This document shows positions 9,150 through 18,769 of a stretch of DNA of 64,000 nt, one piece after another (the stretch's first letter is position 1; each line of letters opens with the position of its first letter). The notes beneath the pieces were generated by a model. That model was not told the DNA's origin. It worked only from the letters and a program-made list of their open reading frames with translations, and searched no databases. Source of the DNA: an uncultured Agathobaculum sp. (GTDB lineage: Bacteria > Bacillota > Clostridia > Oscillospirales > Butyricicoccaceae); contig CALWUJ010000001.1 of assembly GCA_944384725.1 (NCBI GenBank), forward strand, positions 62,001 to 126,000, in the 5' to 3' direction. Made by a program: the position numbers and the translations under genes.

Positions 9150-10481
9150 TTACCGTTCCTTTTTCTCGCTGCGTTCCCGGATGACCATGCGCACCGGTGT
9201 GCCGGTCAGCCCAAATACCTCGCGGATCTGGTTTTCCAGATAGCGCTGATAGGAAAAATGGAACAGCCGTGCATCGTTGCAGAAGCAAACGAAGGTCGGC
9301 GGGCAGGTAGATGCCTGCGTCATATAGAAAATGCGGAGCCGGCGGCCCTTGTCAGTCGGCGGCTGCACGCGCGCGGTCGCCTCAGCCAGAATCGAGTTGA
9401 GCCGGCCGGTCGGGATGCGCATGTGGTTCTGCTCGTATACCTCATGAATCAGGCCGAACAGCTTGTCAACACGCTGGCCGGTCTGCGCAGAAATGAACAG
9501 CACAGGTGCATACGGCATATAAGCCAGTCCCTCACGCACGCGGAGGGTATATTCCTTCATGGTCGAACCATCTTTTTCGACCAAATCCCACTTGTTGACA
9601 ACAATAATGCACGCCTTGCCCGCGTTATGCGCCTCACCGGCAACCTTGGTGTCCTGCTCAGTCACGCCCTCGGTCGCGTCAATCATAATGACGCACACAT
9701 CCGCGCGCTCGACTGCAAGCAGCGAACGCATGACCGAGTATTTCTCAATTTTTTCATCTACCTTGCTCTTTTTGCGGATACCTGCGGTGTCGATAAAGGT
9801 AAACTTGCCGTGCGCATTATCCACATCGGCATTCACGCTGTCGCGCGTCGTACCCGCCATGTTGGACACGATCACGCGCTCCTCGCCCAGCACGCGGTTG
9901 AGCAGGCTGGACTTACCGACGTTCGGCTTGCCAATGAGCGCAACACGGATGCGTTCCTCGTCCTCGCCGCCCTCGTCTTCGGGCGGGAAATACTCATAGG
10001 CGGCATCCAACAGCTCACCCATGCCGTAACCGTGCAGCGCGGAAATGCCATAAGGCTCACCCAGTCCGAGGTTATAAAATTCATAAAACTCCGGCTCGGG
10101 CTGACCGGGCTTGTCACACTTGTTGACCGCCAGCACGATCGGCTTGCCCGAACGCAGCAGCATTGCCGCCACATCCTGATCGGCGGCGGTGATACCGGTG
10201 CGCAGATCGGTGATAAAGATGATCACATCCGCGTGCGAGATCGCTGTTTCCGCCTGAAAACGCATAAACTGCAAAATCTCGTTGTCGTTATTCGGCTCGA
10301 TACCGCCGGTGTCAATGATGGTAAAATCACGGCCGCGCCAGTCACTTTCCGCGTACAAACGGTCGCGCGTTACGCCGGGCGTATCCTCGACGATCGACAG
10401 GCGCTTGCCCGCCAGACGGTTGAACAGCTGGCTCTTGCCGACGTTCGGTCGGCCTACGATCGCTACAATCGGTTTTGGCAT
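9150..10481 (-). CDS. der: Ribosome-assembly GTPase Der (EngA)
   Basis: 443 aa with two tandem GTPase domains: the first P-loop is GRPNVGKSQLF near residue 10, the second GKPNVGKSSLL near residue 185. NKCD and NKWD are the guanine-specificity motifs of each. A C-terminal KH-like domain carries the RIFYMTQASTCPPTF segment. Der is needed for 50S subunit maturation. The der-plsY-gpsA order is common in Firmicutes. Confidence 0.97.
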   Translation of the reverse strand: MPKPIVAIVGRPNVGKSQLFNRLAGKRLSIVEDTPGVTRDRLYAESDWRGRDFTIIDTGGIEPNNDNEILQFMRFQAETAISHADVIIFITDLRTGITAADQDVAAMLLRSGKPIVLAVNKCDKPGQPEPEFYEFYNLGLGEPYGISALHGYGMGELLDAAYEYFPPEDEGGEDEERIRVALIGKPNVGKSSLLNRVLGEERVIVSNMAGTTRDSVNADVDNAHGKFTFIDTAGIRKKSKVDEKIEKYSVMRSLLAVERADVCVIMIDATEGVTEQDTKVAGEAHNAGKACIIVVNKWDLVEKDGSTMKEYTLRVREGLAYMPYAPVLFISAQTGQRVDKLFGLIHEVYEQNHMRIPTGRLNSILAEATARVQPPTDKGRRLRIFYMTQASTCPPTFVCFCNDARLFHFSYQRYLENQIREVFGLTGTPVRMVIRERSEKKER

Positions 10482-10511
10482 ATTGGTTCCCTCCTCTTTG
10501 CTCCGGGGGTG

Positions 10512-11816
10512 TTAGTCTTCAAAAATTTTGGCGAGCAGGTCTGCGCCGTCGATTTCGACCGGCACAAGCGGCACACCGATCGCTTCCGCGACCTGCTGCG
10601 GGGTGTAATCATCAAGGAATACATCGCCGCCGTCGCGCAGCATATTGGCAGAGATCAGCACGCGCTCGCCCAGCTCGCGGCCTTTCAGCTGTGCGATCAA
10701 ATCCTGTCCGGTAATCAGACCCGCAACCGAAACGCGGTGTCCAAAAAAATCATTGCGGATTTCCACAACTTTTCCATTCAAATTATCGCATTTCGCGGCC
10801 GCTTCGTCAAGCAGAACCGCCATAGACGGCGCTGCCGCCGCACCGGTGGCAATGGTAAACGGACGCGCTGTGCGACCCTCGTAATCGGGCAGCGCCAGCC
10901 GAAACTCCTCCATGAACAGCGGCAGCATGCCAATGCCGTTTTCAAACTGCGTAAAATCCTCGTAATATTCGGTGTTCGGCAGTGGACGCTCGGCTTTGAG
11001 ATACAGCTCATCCCCGCACCAGACCAACCGTGTGCCCAGCTCGCGCAGGCACTCGTCCGCAAACGGCTCAACAATATCCAGAATCGCCTCAGCCGCTGCC
11101 TTATCGGTCGGCTCAAGCGGATACAAGCCCTCACGGTGACGCGTCATACCAAACGGCACCACCGAGATCGTATTGACCGCAGGATACAGCGCCTTGAGAT
11201 CACACAGCGAGCGCTTGAGTTCCTCACCATCGTTGAGTCCCTTGCACACCACGAGCTGGCAGTTCATCTGAATGCCGCCCTCAGCAAAGCGGTCCATAAT
11301 TTTCAGTGCTTCACCCGCGCGCGGATTGCGCAGCATCTTCACGCGCAGCTCCGGATTGGTCGTCTGCACCGAAATATTGACCGGCGAAATATGCATCCGC
11401 AGAATGCGGTCGACATCCGCCTCGGACAGATTGGTCATGGAAATATAATTGCCCATCAGGAAGGACATGCGCGCGTCATCGTCCTTGACATAGAGCGTTT
11501 TGCGCATGCCGCGCGGCAGTTGGTCGATAAAGCAGAACACGCACTTGTTAGAACACTGCTTCATCCCGTCCATCAGGTAATGCTCAAAGTTCAGGCCAAG
11601 CGGCTCTCCCTCGCGCTTACGCACGCGCACCTCGCGCAGCGTTTTTCCGTCCGCTTCCATCACCTGCAAGGTGAGTGCAGCGTCATAACTGTAAAATTTG
11701 TAATCCAATACATCGCGGATCGCGGTGCCGTCAATTTGCAGCAGGGTTTCGCCTGCTTTCAGACCGGCGCGCTCCGCGGGACTGCCTGCGTCCACGCTGA
11801 CGATCAAAGATGCCAC
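10512..11816 (-). CDS. DUF512 protein: PDZ-like domain plus radical SAM-type domain
   Basis: 434 aa from a GTG start at 11816 with AGGAGG 7 nt upstream; the open frame continues to 11930 but overlaps terminator-like sequence there. N-terminal PDZ-like segment (VSVDAGSPAERAGLKAGE) is followed by a compact SAM-type cysteine cluster (CSNKCVFCFIDQLP) and the DUF512 domain. This family is conserved in Clostridia next to der and was noted in cyanobacteria; its reaction is not established. Position between rpmF and der suggests a housekeeping, perhaps ribosome- or tRNA-related, role (inference). Confidence 0.88.
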   Translation of the reverse strand: MASLIVSVDAGSPAERAGLKAGETLLQIDGTAIRDVLDYKFYSYDAALTLQVMEADGKTLREVRVRKREGEPLGLNFEHYLMDGMKQCSNKCVFCFIDQLPRGMRKTLYVKDDDARMSFLMGNYISMTNLSEADVDRILRMHISPVNISVQTTNPELRVKMLRNPRAGEALKIMDRFAEGGIQMNCQLVVCKGLNDGEELKRSLCDLKALYPAVNTISVVPFGMTRHREGLYPLEPTDKAAAEAILDIVEPFADECLRELGTRLVWCGDELYLKAERPLPNTEYYEDFTQFENGIGMLPLFMEEFRLALPDYEGRTARPFTIATGAAAAPSMAVLLDEAAAKCDNLNGKVVEIRNDFFGHRVSVAGLITGQDLIAQLKGRELGERVLISANMLRDGGDVFLDDYTPQQVAEAIGVPLVPVEIDGADLLAKIFED

Positions 11817-11895
11817 TTTGCGCCCTCCTTCTGTTTTTTCATAAAAAAATGGAGAAGTCGTTGCCGCCTTCTCCATCTTCTGTTCTGTTTTCGCC

Positions 11896-12081
11896 TTACG
11901 CTTCCTTAACGGCGACAACCTCACGGCCATTGTAATAACCGCAAGCCTTGCACATTCTGTGAGCCAGCTTCATCTCGCCGCAGTGCGGGCACTTGGTCAT
12001 GCCGGGCAGAGAGAGCTTCCAGTGGGAATTACGACGCTTGTCACGACGGGCTTTCGATACCTTTCTCTTCGGTACTGCCAT
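11896..12081 (-). CDS. rpmF: 50S ribosomal protein L32
   Basis: 61 aa, beginning [17 protein letters not shown], the invariant L32 basic start. It is the zinc-binding form, with [20 protein letters not shown] giving two CxxC pairs. It follows the DUF177 gene, the near-universal bacterial pairing, and precedes DUF512 and der. Confidence 0.98.
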   Translation of the reverse strand: MAVPKRKVSKARRDKRRNSHWKLSLPGMTKCPHCGEMKLAHRMCKACGYYNGREVVAVKEA

Positions 12082-12129
12082 GGTGGATACACCTCCTACT
12101 CTATCTTCTTTATTTTTTATTCACGAACT

Positions 12130-12645
12130 TCAGTTGTGCTCTTCCTCGTTGGAATCGAGCAGAGCGCGCAGCGCGGCAAAACGCGAATCGATCTGCTTGC
12201 TTTCGCAATCGCAATCGACCTCATTGCGGTCGGCGCCACAGTGCGGACACAGACCCTTGCAATCCTCCCGACACAGATAAGTCATCTGCACCTGAAGAAT
12301 CAATGCGGGTACCATCACATCCGCCGGATCCACGCTGTCACCGGTCAGCACGAAAAGATCATCCTCTTCCTCTGCATCGGGGTCGTCCGACAAAACCGTG
12401 TCGACCTCAGCTGTCAGCAGAATTTGAAGAGGCTTGAGACAGCGCGCGCAGACGGTGGAGTAAATCGTTTTGATCGTTCCCTTGAGCCGCAGTACGCCGC
12501 TATCACCGGAAACCTCGCCGCTGATCTGGACCGGACTTTGGAACGGCTTTGCACCGTACAAAGTCTCTTCCCGCAGGTCGATCGTTTCGGAAAACGGAAC
12601 CGATGCATGCTGGGATGCGGTCAGTTTTTTTAAATCAATCTTCAT
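12130..12645 (-). CDS. DUF177 (YceD) family protein
   Basis: 171 aa. The YceD/DUF177 family is almost always encoded directly upstream of rpmF and is implicated in 23S rRNA/50S metabolism. Visible features are CARCLKPL in the middle and a Cys-rich C-terminal patch (CREDCKGLCPHCGADRNEVD) resembling a zinc knuckle. An acidic loop (DDPDAEEEDDLF) is typical. First gene of the operon, with a promoter at 12670-12699. Confidence 0.92.
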   Translation of the reverse strand: MKIDLKKLTASQHASVPFSETIDLREETLYGAKPFQSPVQISGEVSGDSGVLRLKGTIKTIYSTVCARCLKPLQILLTAEVDTVLSDDPDAEEEDDLFVLTGDSVDPADVMVPALILQVQMTYLCREDCKGLCPHCGADRNEVDCDCESKQIDSRFAALRALLDSNEEEHN

Positions 12646-12669
12646 GTCAACCTCACATGGTACTAAGAT

Positions 12670-12699
12670 AGTATACTACACCCAATCCCGCTTTGTCAA
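12670..12699 (-). promoter_or_regulatory. Sigma-A promoter for DUF177-rpmF operon
   Basis: Minus strand consensus TTGACA (12699-12694), 18-nt spacer, TATACT (12675-12670), about 25 bp upstream of the DUF177 start codon. Confidence 0.8.
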
Positions 12700-12815
12700 C
12701 CAAAAAATGCGGCAAAAAACGCATTTCTCTATCCGGTGCGGGCACTTCCCTTTTCTTTCGAAATGCGGTATACTTAAATGCGTTCCATTATTTTTTCAGA
12801 AAAGGATACCGCATC

Positions 12816-13793
12816 TTGAGAGAGTATTATATCACAAAAAACGACAGCGGGCAACGCCTGAACAAATTTCTTGAAAAAGCAGTGCCGCTGCTGTCCGGCG
12901 GCATGATGCACAAATATCTCCGGCTCAAGCGCATCAAGGTCAACGGCAAGCGCACGGAAGCCGCTTACCGCCTGTGTGAGGGCGACGCCGTGCAGCTCTA
13001 CCTCAACGACGAATACTTCGACGCACCGCACGAAGAAGAGGCCTTTCGCCGCATCACACAGCCGCAGGTACGCATCGTCTATGAGGACGAGAACATCCTG
13101 CTGGCCGACAAAGCGCCCGGCATGGTGGTGCATGCAGACGAAAACGGCGACAACAACACACTGATCGCGCATATTCAGGCGTATCTATTCCAGTCGGGCG
13201 CGTGGAACCCTGAGGATGCCGCTTCATTTGCACCCGCGCTGTGCAACCGCATCGACCGCAACACCGGCGGCATCGTGATTTGCGCAAAAACCGCCGAAGC
13301 GCTGCGCATCCTCAACGAGCGCATCAAGGAGCGCGAACTGGAAAAGCGCTATCTGTGCGTTGTGCATAGCAAGCCCAAGCCAGCCGAGGGGTTGATCGAA
13401 AACTTTCTGCGGCGGGACGAAAAGCGCAAACAGGTCACGCTGCATAAAACGCGCGTCCCCGGTGCGAAAACCGCAAAAACACGCTATCGCACGCTCGCCA
13501 GCAGCGGAAAACTATCTCTGGTTGAATGCGAGCTGCTCACCGGACGCACCCACCAGATTCGCGCGCACATGGCATCCATCGGCTGCCCGCTGCTTGGAGA
13601 CGGCAAATACGGTACGAACGAATTAAACCGTCCCTATCGTGAGAACGGACAGCTGCTGTATGCCTATTCGCTGACGTTCCATTTTGAAGAGGATGCAGGA
13701 GCGCTCGCTTATCTCAACGGCCGCACATTCTATGTCCAGCACATCCCCTTTGTGGAAAAGTATTTTCCGAACTACCATATCCCGTTAAAATAA
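12816..13793 (+). CDS. RluA-family rRNA pseudouridine synthase
   Basis: 325 aa from a TTG start at 12816 preceded by AAAGGA; residues upstream in the same frame do not fit the family. An S4-like N-terminal region (GQRLNKFLEKAVPLLSGGMM) precedes the catalytic domain with CNRIDRNTGGIVICAK, where Asp is the uridine nucleophile, and GRTHQIRAHMASIGCPLLGD. Converts specific uridines of rRNA (substrate not determined, RluC/RluD-like) to pseudouridine. Convergent with rodA, sharing a bidirectional terminator. Confidence 0.93.
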   Translation: MREYYITKNDSGQRLNKFLEKAVPLLSGGMMHKYLRLKRIKVNGKRTEAAYRLCEGDAVQLYLNDEYFDAPHEEEAFRRITQPQVRIVYEDENILLADKAPGMVVHADENGDNNTLIAHIQAYLFQSGAWNPEDAASFAPALCNRIDRNTGGIVICAKTAEALRILNERIKERELEKRYLCVVHSKPKPAEGLIENFLRRDEKRKQVTLHKTRVPGAKTAKTRYRTLASSGKLSLVECELLTGRTHQIRAHMASIGCPLLGDGKYGTNELNRPYRENGQLLYAYSLTFHFEEDAGALAYLNGRTFYVQHIPFVEKYFPNYHIPLK

Positions 13794-13794
13794 A

Positions 13795-13827
13795 AAGGTA
13801 GGCACGCAAGCGTGCCTACCTTTTTTA
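13795..13827. terminator. Bidirectional terminator between pseudouridine synthase and rodA
   Basis: Perfect hairpin GGTAGGCACG-CAAG-CGTGCCTACC flanked by A5 on the left and T6 on the right, so both convergent genes end here. Confidence 0.93.
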
Positions 13828-13830
13828 ACA

Positions 13831-14961
13831 TCATTGCAGCCAAGATGGCTTTTCGCGCATTCGCACGCCAGCCGCAATGCCGAGCGCGGAATACATCGTC
13901 ACCACCGAAGTGCCGCCGTAAGAGAAAAACGGCAGTGTCAGACCCATAACAGGCAGCAGACCGATATTCATAAAAATATTCATAAAGGTCTGGAACAGGA
14001 ACATGCCGCCAACGCCAACCGCCAACAGAGAGGAAAACGTAGTGGAGGCACGATACGAAACATAGAACAAGCGCAGAATAAGCAAGCCCAGCAGGCAGAT
14101 AATCAGCATGCAGCCAATGAAGCCAAGCTCCTCACCTGCGACCGAAAAGATATAGTCGGTCTGGTTTTCCGATACGAGCTGCATCTGCGTCATCGTGCCG
14201 TGCGTCAGTCCTTGTCCGGAAATCTGACCGGAACCGATGGCAATTTTGCCGTAGGTCGCCTGCATGGAGGCATCCGGGTCAATAGAAGGATCGAACAGCA
14301 CCAGAATACGGGTTTTCTGATAACCCTTCAAAATAAAATTCCAGATGATCGGAATGCTGACGATGCCGAGACCGAAGCCTGCACCCAGCCACTTGAGCGA
14401 AAGTCCAGCAGCAAACAGCATAATAAGCGCAATCATAAAATACTGGATCGCCATACCGGTGTCCCCCGAAGCGATGACCACCGCGCCCATCATAATCAGC
14501 GTATGCAGGCCGATGACAAACAATCCGCGCCACTCGCTGATATGGTCTCTGATTTCCGAAATGTGTGCGGCAAGCGTGAAAATAAAAATCAGCTTGCCAA
14601 GCTCACCCGGCTGCAAGCTGGTAACACCCAAATCAAGCCATGCGCGCTGGCCATTTACCTCGGTGCCCAGCGGTGTGAACAGCAAAAACTGCAAGCCAAT
14701 GTTAACCAGCACAAAAATCTTCCACCAGCCGCTCATGCCCTCCAAATCGATCAGGCTCATCACCACAAACGCGCCCAGGCCGATGATGATTGCTGCGCCT
14801 TGAATGAACAGGTTGCGCGTGCTGCCGTCAAACACGGTTGCCGGATTGAGCGTTGCCGAATAGATCAGCACCATGCCATACCCCGAGCAAACCAGCGCCA
14901 ATATTGCCAAATACAGGTCGGTGTTTTTGATATAATGCGTGATCGTTTTGAAAACGTCCAT
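13831..14961 (-). CDS. rodA: Peptidoglycan polymerase RodA (SEDS family)
   Basis: 376 aa, about ten membrane segments. SEDS signatures include NGQRAWLDLGVTSLQPGELGK, VSENQTDYIFSVAGEELGFIG and the C-terminal LPFFSYGGTSVV. SEDS proteins polymerise lipid II in partnership with a class B PBP; RodA serves the elongasome. No ftsW-type division cluster surrounds it, so RodA is preferred over FtsW. RBS AAGGAGG upstream of the ATG. Confidence 0.9.
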   Translation of the reverse strand: MDVFKTITHYIKNTDLYLAILALVCSGYGMVLIYSATLNPATVFDGSTRNLFIQGAAIIIGLGAFVVMSLIDLEGMSGWWKIFVLVNIGLQFLLFTPLGTEVNGQRAWLDLGVTSLQPGELGKLIFIFTLAAHISEIRDHISEWRGLFVIGLHTLIMMGAVVIASGDTGMAIQYFMIALIMLFAAGLSLKWLGAGFGLGIVSIPIIWNFILKGYQKTRILVLFDPSIDPDASMQATYGKIAIGSGQISGQGLTHGTMTQMQLVSENQTDYIFSVAGEELGFIGCMLIICLLGLLILRLFYVSYRASTTFSSLLAVGVGGMFLFQTFMNIFMNIGLLPVMGLTLPFFSYGGTSVVTMYSALGIAAGVRMREKPSWLQ

Positions 14962-15062
14962 GCCGACCCTCCTTTTGCCGAAATTTATATACGCTTTATA
15001 TCATACCACAACACCGCCGCTTTTTCGAGTCACAAATTCGGCAAATTTTTCGCTCTATCTGC

Positions 15063-15091
15063 TGGAAAACTGTGCAGAACATTGTTATAAT
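15063..15091 (+). promoter_or_regulatory. Promoter for fhs
   Basis: TGGAAA (15063-15068), 17-nt spacer, consensus TATAAT (15086-15091); the fhs ATG lies about 36 bp downstream behind GGGAGGAA. Confidence 0.75.
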
Positions 15092-15126
15092 AATGTCACT
15101 GTGTAAAACATACGGGAGGAACTGCT

Positions 15127-16797
15127 ATGCTATCCGATATTGAAATTGCTCAGGGCTGCCAGATGCGCCCGATCACCGAAGTCGCTGCATCCGCCGGTCT
15201 GGATGCGGAGGACTTGGAATTATACGGAAAATACAAAGCCAAGCTGTCTGCCGACGTCTGGAAAAAGACGGCCGGCCAGCCAGACGGCAAGCTCGTGCTC
15301 GTCACGGCCATCAACCCGACCCCGGCCGGAGAGGGCAAGACCACCACGACCGTCGGCCTTGGTCAAGCAATGGCAAAGCTCGGCAAAAAAGCTATGATTG
15401 CACTGCGCGAGCCGTCCCTCGGCCCGGTATTCGGCATCAAGGGCGGTGCTGCCGGCGGCGGCTATGCACAGGTCGTGCCGATGGAAGACATCAACCTGCA
15501 CTTCACCGGCGATATGCATGCCATCACCGCGGCCAACAACCTGCTGTGCGCTATGCTGGATAACCACCTGCAGCAGGGCAACGCACTGGGCATTGATCCG
15601 CGCCGCATCATCTTCACCCGCGTTATGGACATGAACGACCGCTCCCTGCGCAACATCACCATCGGCCTTGGCGGCAAGGTCAACGGTGTGCCGCGCGAGG
15701 ATCACTTCATGATTACGGTTGCCTCCGAAATCATGGCCATCCTGTGCCTTGCTTCCGATCTGGAGGATCTGAAAAAGCGCTTCGGTGACATTCTGGTTGC
15801 CTATAACTACGAAGGCAAGCCGGTCTACGCGCGCGACCTGAAGGCAGAAGGCGCCATGACGGCACTGATGAAGGATGCCATCAAGCCCAATCTGGTGCAG
15901 ACGCTGGAAGGTACGCCCGCACTGATGCACGGCGGCCCGTTTGCCAACATTGCGCATGGCTGCAACAGCGTGCAGGCTACCAAACTCGCATTGCGGCTTG
16001 CAGATATCGCTATCACCGAAGCCGGTTTCGGCGCAGACCTCGGTGCAGAAAAATTCATGGACATCAAATGCCGCAAGGCCGGTCTGTCGCCCGACTGCAT
16101 TGTTATCGTTGCGACTGTGCGCGCCCTGAAATACAACGGCGGTGTGCCCAAGGCCGAGCTGAATACACCTGATCTCACAGCACTTGAGCGCGGCATCTGT
16201 AATCTGGACGCCCATCTGGACAACATGAAGAAGTTTGGTGTACCGACCGTCGTAGCGATCAACGCTTTCCCGACCGACACCGAAGAGGAAGTAGAATTCA
16301 TCCGCAAACACTGTGCTGCGCGCGGCGTACGGGTCGCTTTGTCCGAAGTATTCGCCAAGGGCGGCGAAGGCGGCAAGGCGCTGGCCGAAGAAGTCCTCTC
16401 TGTGCTGGAGGCAGGCAAGGCGGATTTCCATATGCTGTACGAAGACGAGCTCCCGCTCGAGGACAAAATCCGCAAGATTGCCAAGGAGATTTACGGCGCA
16501 CTGGGTGTGACCATCGCCCCGGCAGCGCATAAGGAACTGGCGAATATCACCGAAATGGGTTATGGCAATCTGCCTGTTTGCGTTGCCAAGACCCAGTATT
16601 CCCTGTCCGACGACCCGGCGCTGCTGGGCCGTCCGACCGAATTCGTCGTGAACGTCCGCTCTGCCCGTTTGGCTGCGGGTGCAGGCTTTGTCGTGGTCGA
16701 GACCGGTGCGATCATGACCATGCCGGGTCTGCCCAAGGTACCGGCCGCTGAAAAGATCGACGTGGATGCTGATGGCAAGATCACCGGTTTGTTCTGA
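15127..16797 (+). CDS. fhs: Formate--tetrahydrofolate ligase
   Basis: 556 aa cytoplasmic enzyme making 10-formyl-THF from formate, THF and ATP. The P-loop-like [20 protein letters not shown] lies near residue 60, followed by [20 protein letters not shown] and [20 protein letters not shown], all diagnostic. The C1 product feeds PurN and PurH of the purine operon in this window, and the acetogenic/serine C1 pathways. It stands alone with its own promoter and terminator. Confidence 0.98.
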   Translation: MLSDIEIAQGCQMRPITEVAASAGLDAEDLELYGKYKAKLSADVWKKTAGQPDGKLVLVTAINPTPAGEGKTTTTVGLGQAMAKLGKKAMIALREPSLGPVFGIKGGAAGGGYAQVVPMEDINLHFTGDMHAITAANNLLCAMLDNHLQQGNALGIDPRRIIFTRVMDMNDRSLRNITIGLGGKVNGVPREDHFMITVASEIMAILCLASDLEDLKKRFGDILVAYNYEGKPVYARDLKAEGAMTALMKDAIKPNLVQTLEGTPALMHGGPFANIAHGCNSVQATKLALRLADIAITEAGFGADLGAEKFMDIKCRKAGLSPDCIVIVATVRALKYNGGVPKAELNTPDLTALERGICNLDAHLDNMKKFGVPTVVAINAFPTDTEEEVEFIRKHCAARGVRVALSEVFAKGGEGGKALAEEVLSVLEAGKADFHMLYEDELPLEDKIRKIAKEIYGALGVTIAPAAHKELANITEMGYGNLPVCVAKTQYSLSDDPALLGRPTEFVVNVRSARLAAGAGFVVVETGAIMTMPGLPKVPAAEKIDVDADGKITGLF

Positions 16798-16816
16798 TCC
16801 CATTTTCAAATCCATA

Positions 16817-16856
16817 AACAGAAGCCGCCGACAGGCGGCTTCTGTTTTGTTTTTGG
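16817..16856 (+). terminator. fhs terminator
   Basis: AACAGAAGCCGCC-GACA-GGCGGCTTCTGTT stem followed by TTGTTTTT, 20 bp after the fhs stop. Confidence 0.93.
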
Positions 16857-16865
16857 ACACGCCAG

Positions 16866-16895
16866 TGGACAACATAACATGCTCTGGTGTATAAT
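16866..16895 (+). promoter_or_regulatory. Promoter for Lrp-aminotransferase operon
   Basis: TGGACA (16866-16871), 18-nt spacer, TATAAT (16890-16895), about 65 bp upstream of the regulator gene. Confidence 0.75.
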
Positions 16896-16959
16896 AGCCA
16901 TACGGCAGTGAACAGCACTGTCCGATGTTGCAAACTGACTTAAACAGGAGGTTGTTACC

Positions 16960-17451
16960 ATGGAAAATCCTGAAAAGCTGCTGGATTTGCTCAGCCAGGA
17001 CGCGCGCCTGACCCCCGCCCAGCTTGCCGCCATGACCGGCGCAAGCGAAGAGGAGGTCACGGATGCCCTCCGGACTTTTGAAAAGAATTCCACCATTCTT
17101 GGCTACAAGACCGTGATCGACTGGGATAAAACCGCAAAAGAAAGCGTCACTGCACTGATCGAGGTCAAAATCACCCCGCAGAAAGGCATGGGCTTTGATG
17201 AAATCGCGCGCCAGATCTATTCCCACCATCAGGTAGAAAGCGTTTATCTGATGAGCGGAGGCTTTGACCTGACGGTTATCATCAAGGATCGCTCCATGCG
17301 TGAGGTCGCGCGCTTTGTTTCCGAACAGCTTGCGCCGATGGAAAATGTCCTTTCGACCGGCACACATTTCATTTTGAAAAAGTATAAGGATTACGGCGTG
17401 GAATTCGACCCCTCAGATAACGATAAGAGAGAGGTCATGATCGCATGGTAG
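16960..17451 (+). CDS. Lrp/AsnC-family transcriptional regulator
   Basis: 163 aa. N-terminal winged helix-turn-helix (LLDLLSQDARLTPAQLAAMT to about residue 50) followed by a RAM/ligand-binding alpha-beta domain (ALIEVKITPQKGMGFDEIAR, SGGFDLTVIIKDRSMREVAR). Members respond to amino acids. It overlaps the following aminotransferase gene by 7 nt, so the two are translationally coupled and the regulator probably senses that enzyme's amino-acid substrate (inference). Confidence 0.93.
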   Translation: MENPEKLLDLLSQDARLTPAQLAAMTGASEEEVTDALRTFEKNSTILGYKTVIDWDKTAKESVTALIEVKITPQKGMGFDEIARQIYSHHQVESVYLMSGGFDLTVIIKDRSMREVARFVSEQLAPMENVLSTGTHFILKKYKDYGVEFDPSDNDKREVMIAW

Positions 17452-18617
17452 ATTACGAACAGCTGCTTTCCGACCGAGTCAAGGAGGTCAAGCCCTCCGG
17501 TATCCGCAAATTCTTCGACGTAGTTGCGACCATGCCCGATGCGATTTCGCTCGGTGTAGGCGAGCCGGACTTTGAAACCCCGTGGCAGATCCGCCGCGCA
17601 GGTATTCAGTCGCTGGAAAAGGGCCAAACCTTCTATACCTCTAACTGGGGTCTCGCCGAGCTGCGCCGCCAGATTGCGGCACTGACCCGCCGTAAATATC
17701 AGCTCTGCTATGATGCAGATAAGGAAATTCTGGTCACGGTAGGCGGCTCGGAAGCGATCGACAACACCATTCGTGCGCTGGTCAATCCCGGTGAGGAAGT
17801 GCTCATCCCGGAGCCGAGTTTTGTCTGCTATACCCCGCTCACCCAGATGGCGGGCGGCGTACCCGTTCCGCTGCCGACGCGTGTAGAAGACCAGTTCAAG
17901 CTGACTGCCGACGCGCTGCGCGCAGCCATCACGCCGCGCACTAAACTGCTCATCCTTCCCTATCCCAACAACCCGACCGGCGCTATTATGACGCGGGACG
18001 AGCTGGAAGCGATTGCTGCTGTCCTGCGCGATACCAACATCATCGTACTGTCGGACGAGATTTATTGCAGCCTGACCTATGGCAAGGACCCGCATGTCTG
18101 CTTTGCTGAATTACCCGGCATGCAGGAGCGCACCATCGTTGTAGACGGCTTCTCCAAATCCTATGCGATGACCGGCTGGCGTCTCGGCTGGGCAATGGGT
18201 CCCAAGGAGCTGATGCGCCACATTTGCAAAGTGCACCAGTTCGGCATCATGTCCGCGCCGACCACCGCACAATTTGCAGGCATCGAAGCCATCCGCTCCG
18301 GCGAGGACGATATCGAACGGATGCGCACACAATACGACATCCGCCGACGCTATCTGCTCGGTGAATTGCGTTCCATGGGTCTGGCATGCTTTGAGCCGCA
18401 GGGTGCATTCTATATGTTCCCCTCCATCACCTCCACTGGGCTGTCGTGCGAGGAATTCTGCGAGCGGCTGCTCAAGGAACAGAAGGTCGCAGTCGTACCG
18501 GGCAGCGCCTTTGGCGCAAGCGGCGAGGGTCATGTACGCATTTCCTACTCCTATTCCATGAGTCATCTGCGCGAAGCCTGCTTCCGCATGCGTAAATTCC
18601 TGCAATCTTTATCCTAA
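17445..18617 (+). CDS. PLP-dependent aminotransferase, class I/II (aspartate aminotransferase fold)
   Basis: 390 aa. The PLP lysine is in VVDGFSKSYAMTGWRLGW; LPYPNNPTGAIM and ISLGVGEPDFETP are fold type I aminotransferase motifs, and the conserved Arg near the C-terminus is in GHVRISYSYS. This subgroup commonly follows an Lrp regulator in Clostridia; candidates are aromatic, alanine or N-acetyl-diaminopimelate-type aminotransfer. Exact substrate not determinable here. Confidence 0.92.
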   Translation: MVDYEQLLSDRVKEVKPSGIRKFFDVVATMPDAISLGVGEPDFETPWQIRRAGIQSLEKGQTFYTSNWGLAELRRQIAALTRRKYQLCYDADKEILVTVGGSEAIDNTIRALVNPGEEVLIPEPSFVCYTPLTQMAGGVPVPLPTRVEDQFKLTADALRAAITPRTKLLILPYPNNPTGAIMTRDELEAIAAVLRDTNIIVLSDEIYCSLTYGKDPHVCFAELPGMQERTIVVDGFSKSYAMTGWRLGWAMGPKELMRHICKVHQFGIMSAPTTAQFAGIEAIRSGEDDIERMRTQYDIRRRYLLGELRSMGLACFEPQGAFYMFPSITSTGLSCEEFCERLLKEQKVAVVPGSAFGASGEGHVRISYSYSMSHLREACFRMRKFLQSLS

Positions 18618-18645
18618 AATCAAAACTACTTGTTCCCATAAATTT

Positions 18646-18698
18646 CACCCCATTTGTTAGACAGTATGACATACTGAACAACAAATGGGGTGTTTTTT
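18646..18698 (+). terminator. Terminator of Lrp-aminotransferase operon
   Basis: Long inverted repeat CACCCCATTTGTT ... AACAAATGGGGTG followed by TTTTTT; loop about 20 nt. Confidence 0.9.
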
Positions 18699-18769
18699 AT
18701 ACCAAGCTGTAATTTTAGAATTTGATTACTGCTTTGAAAGTGCAGTTTCGGATAGTTTTCCGCGTTTAA

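Noticed and set aside
9114-11909. 931-codon plus-strand open frame
   Set aside because: It runs antisense through der and the DUF512 gene, has no recognisable family or RBS, and arises from the high-GC codon pattern of the real genes.
15220-17367. 715-codon minus-strand open frame
   Set aside because: Antisense to fhs and the Lrp gene, both of which have clear motifs, promoters and ribosome binding sites.
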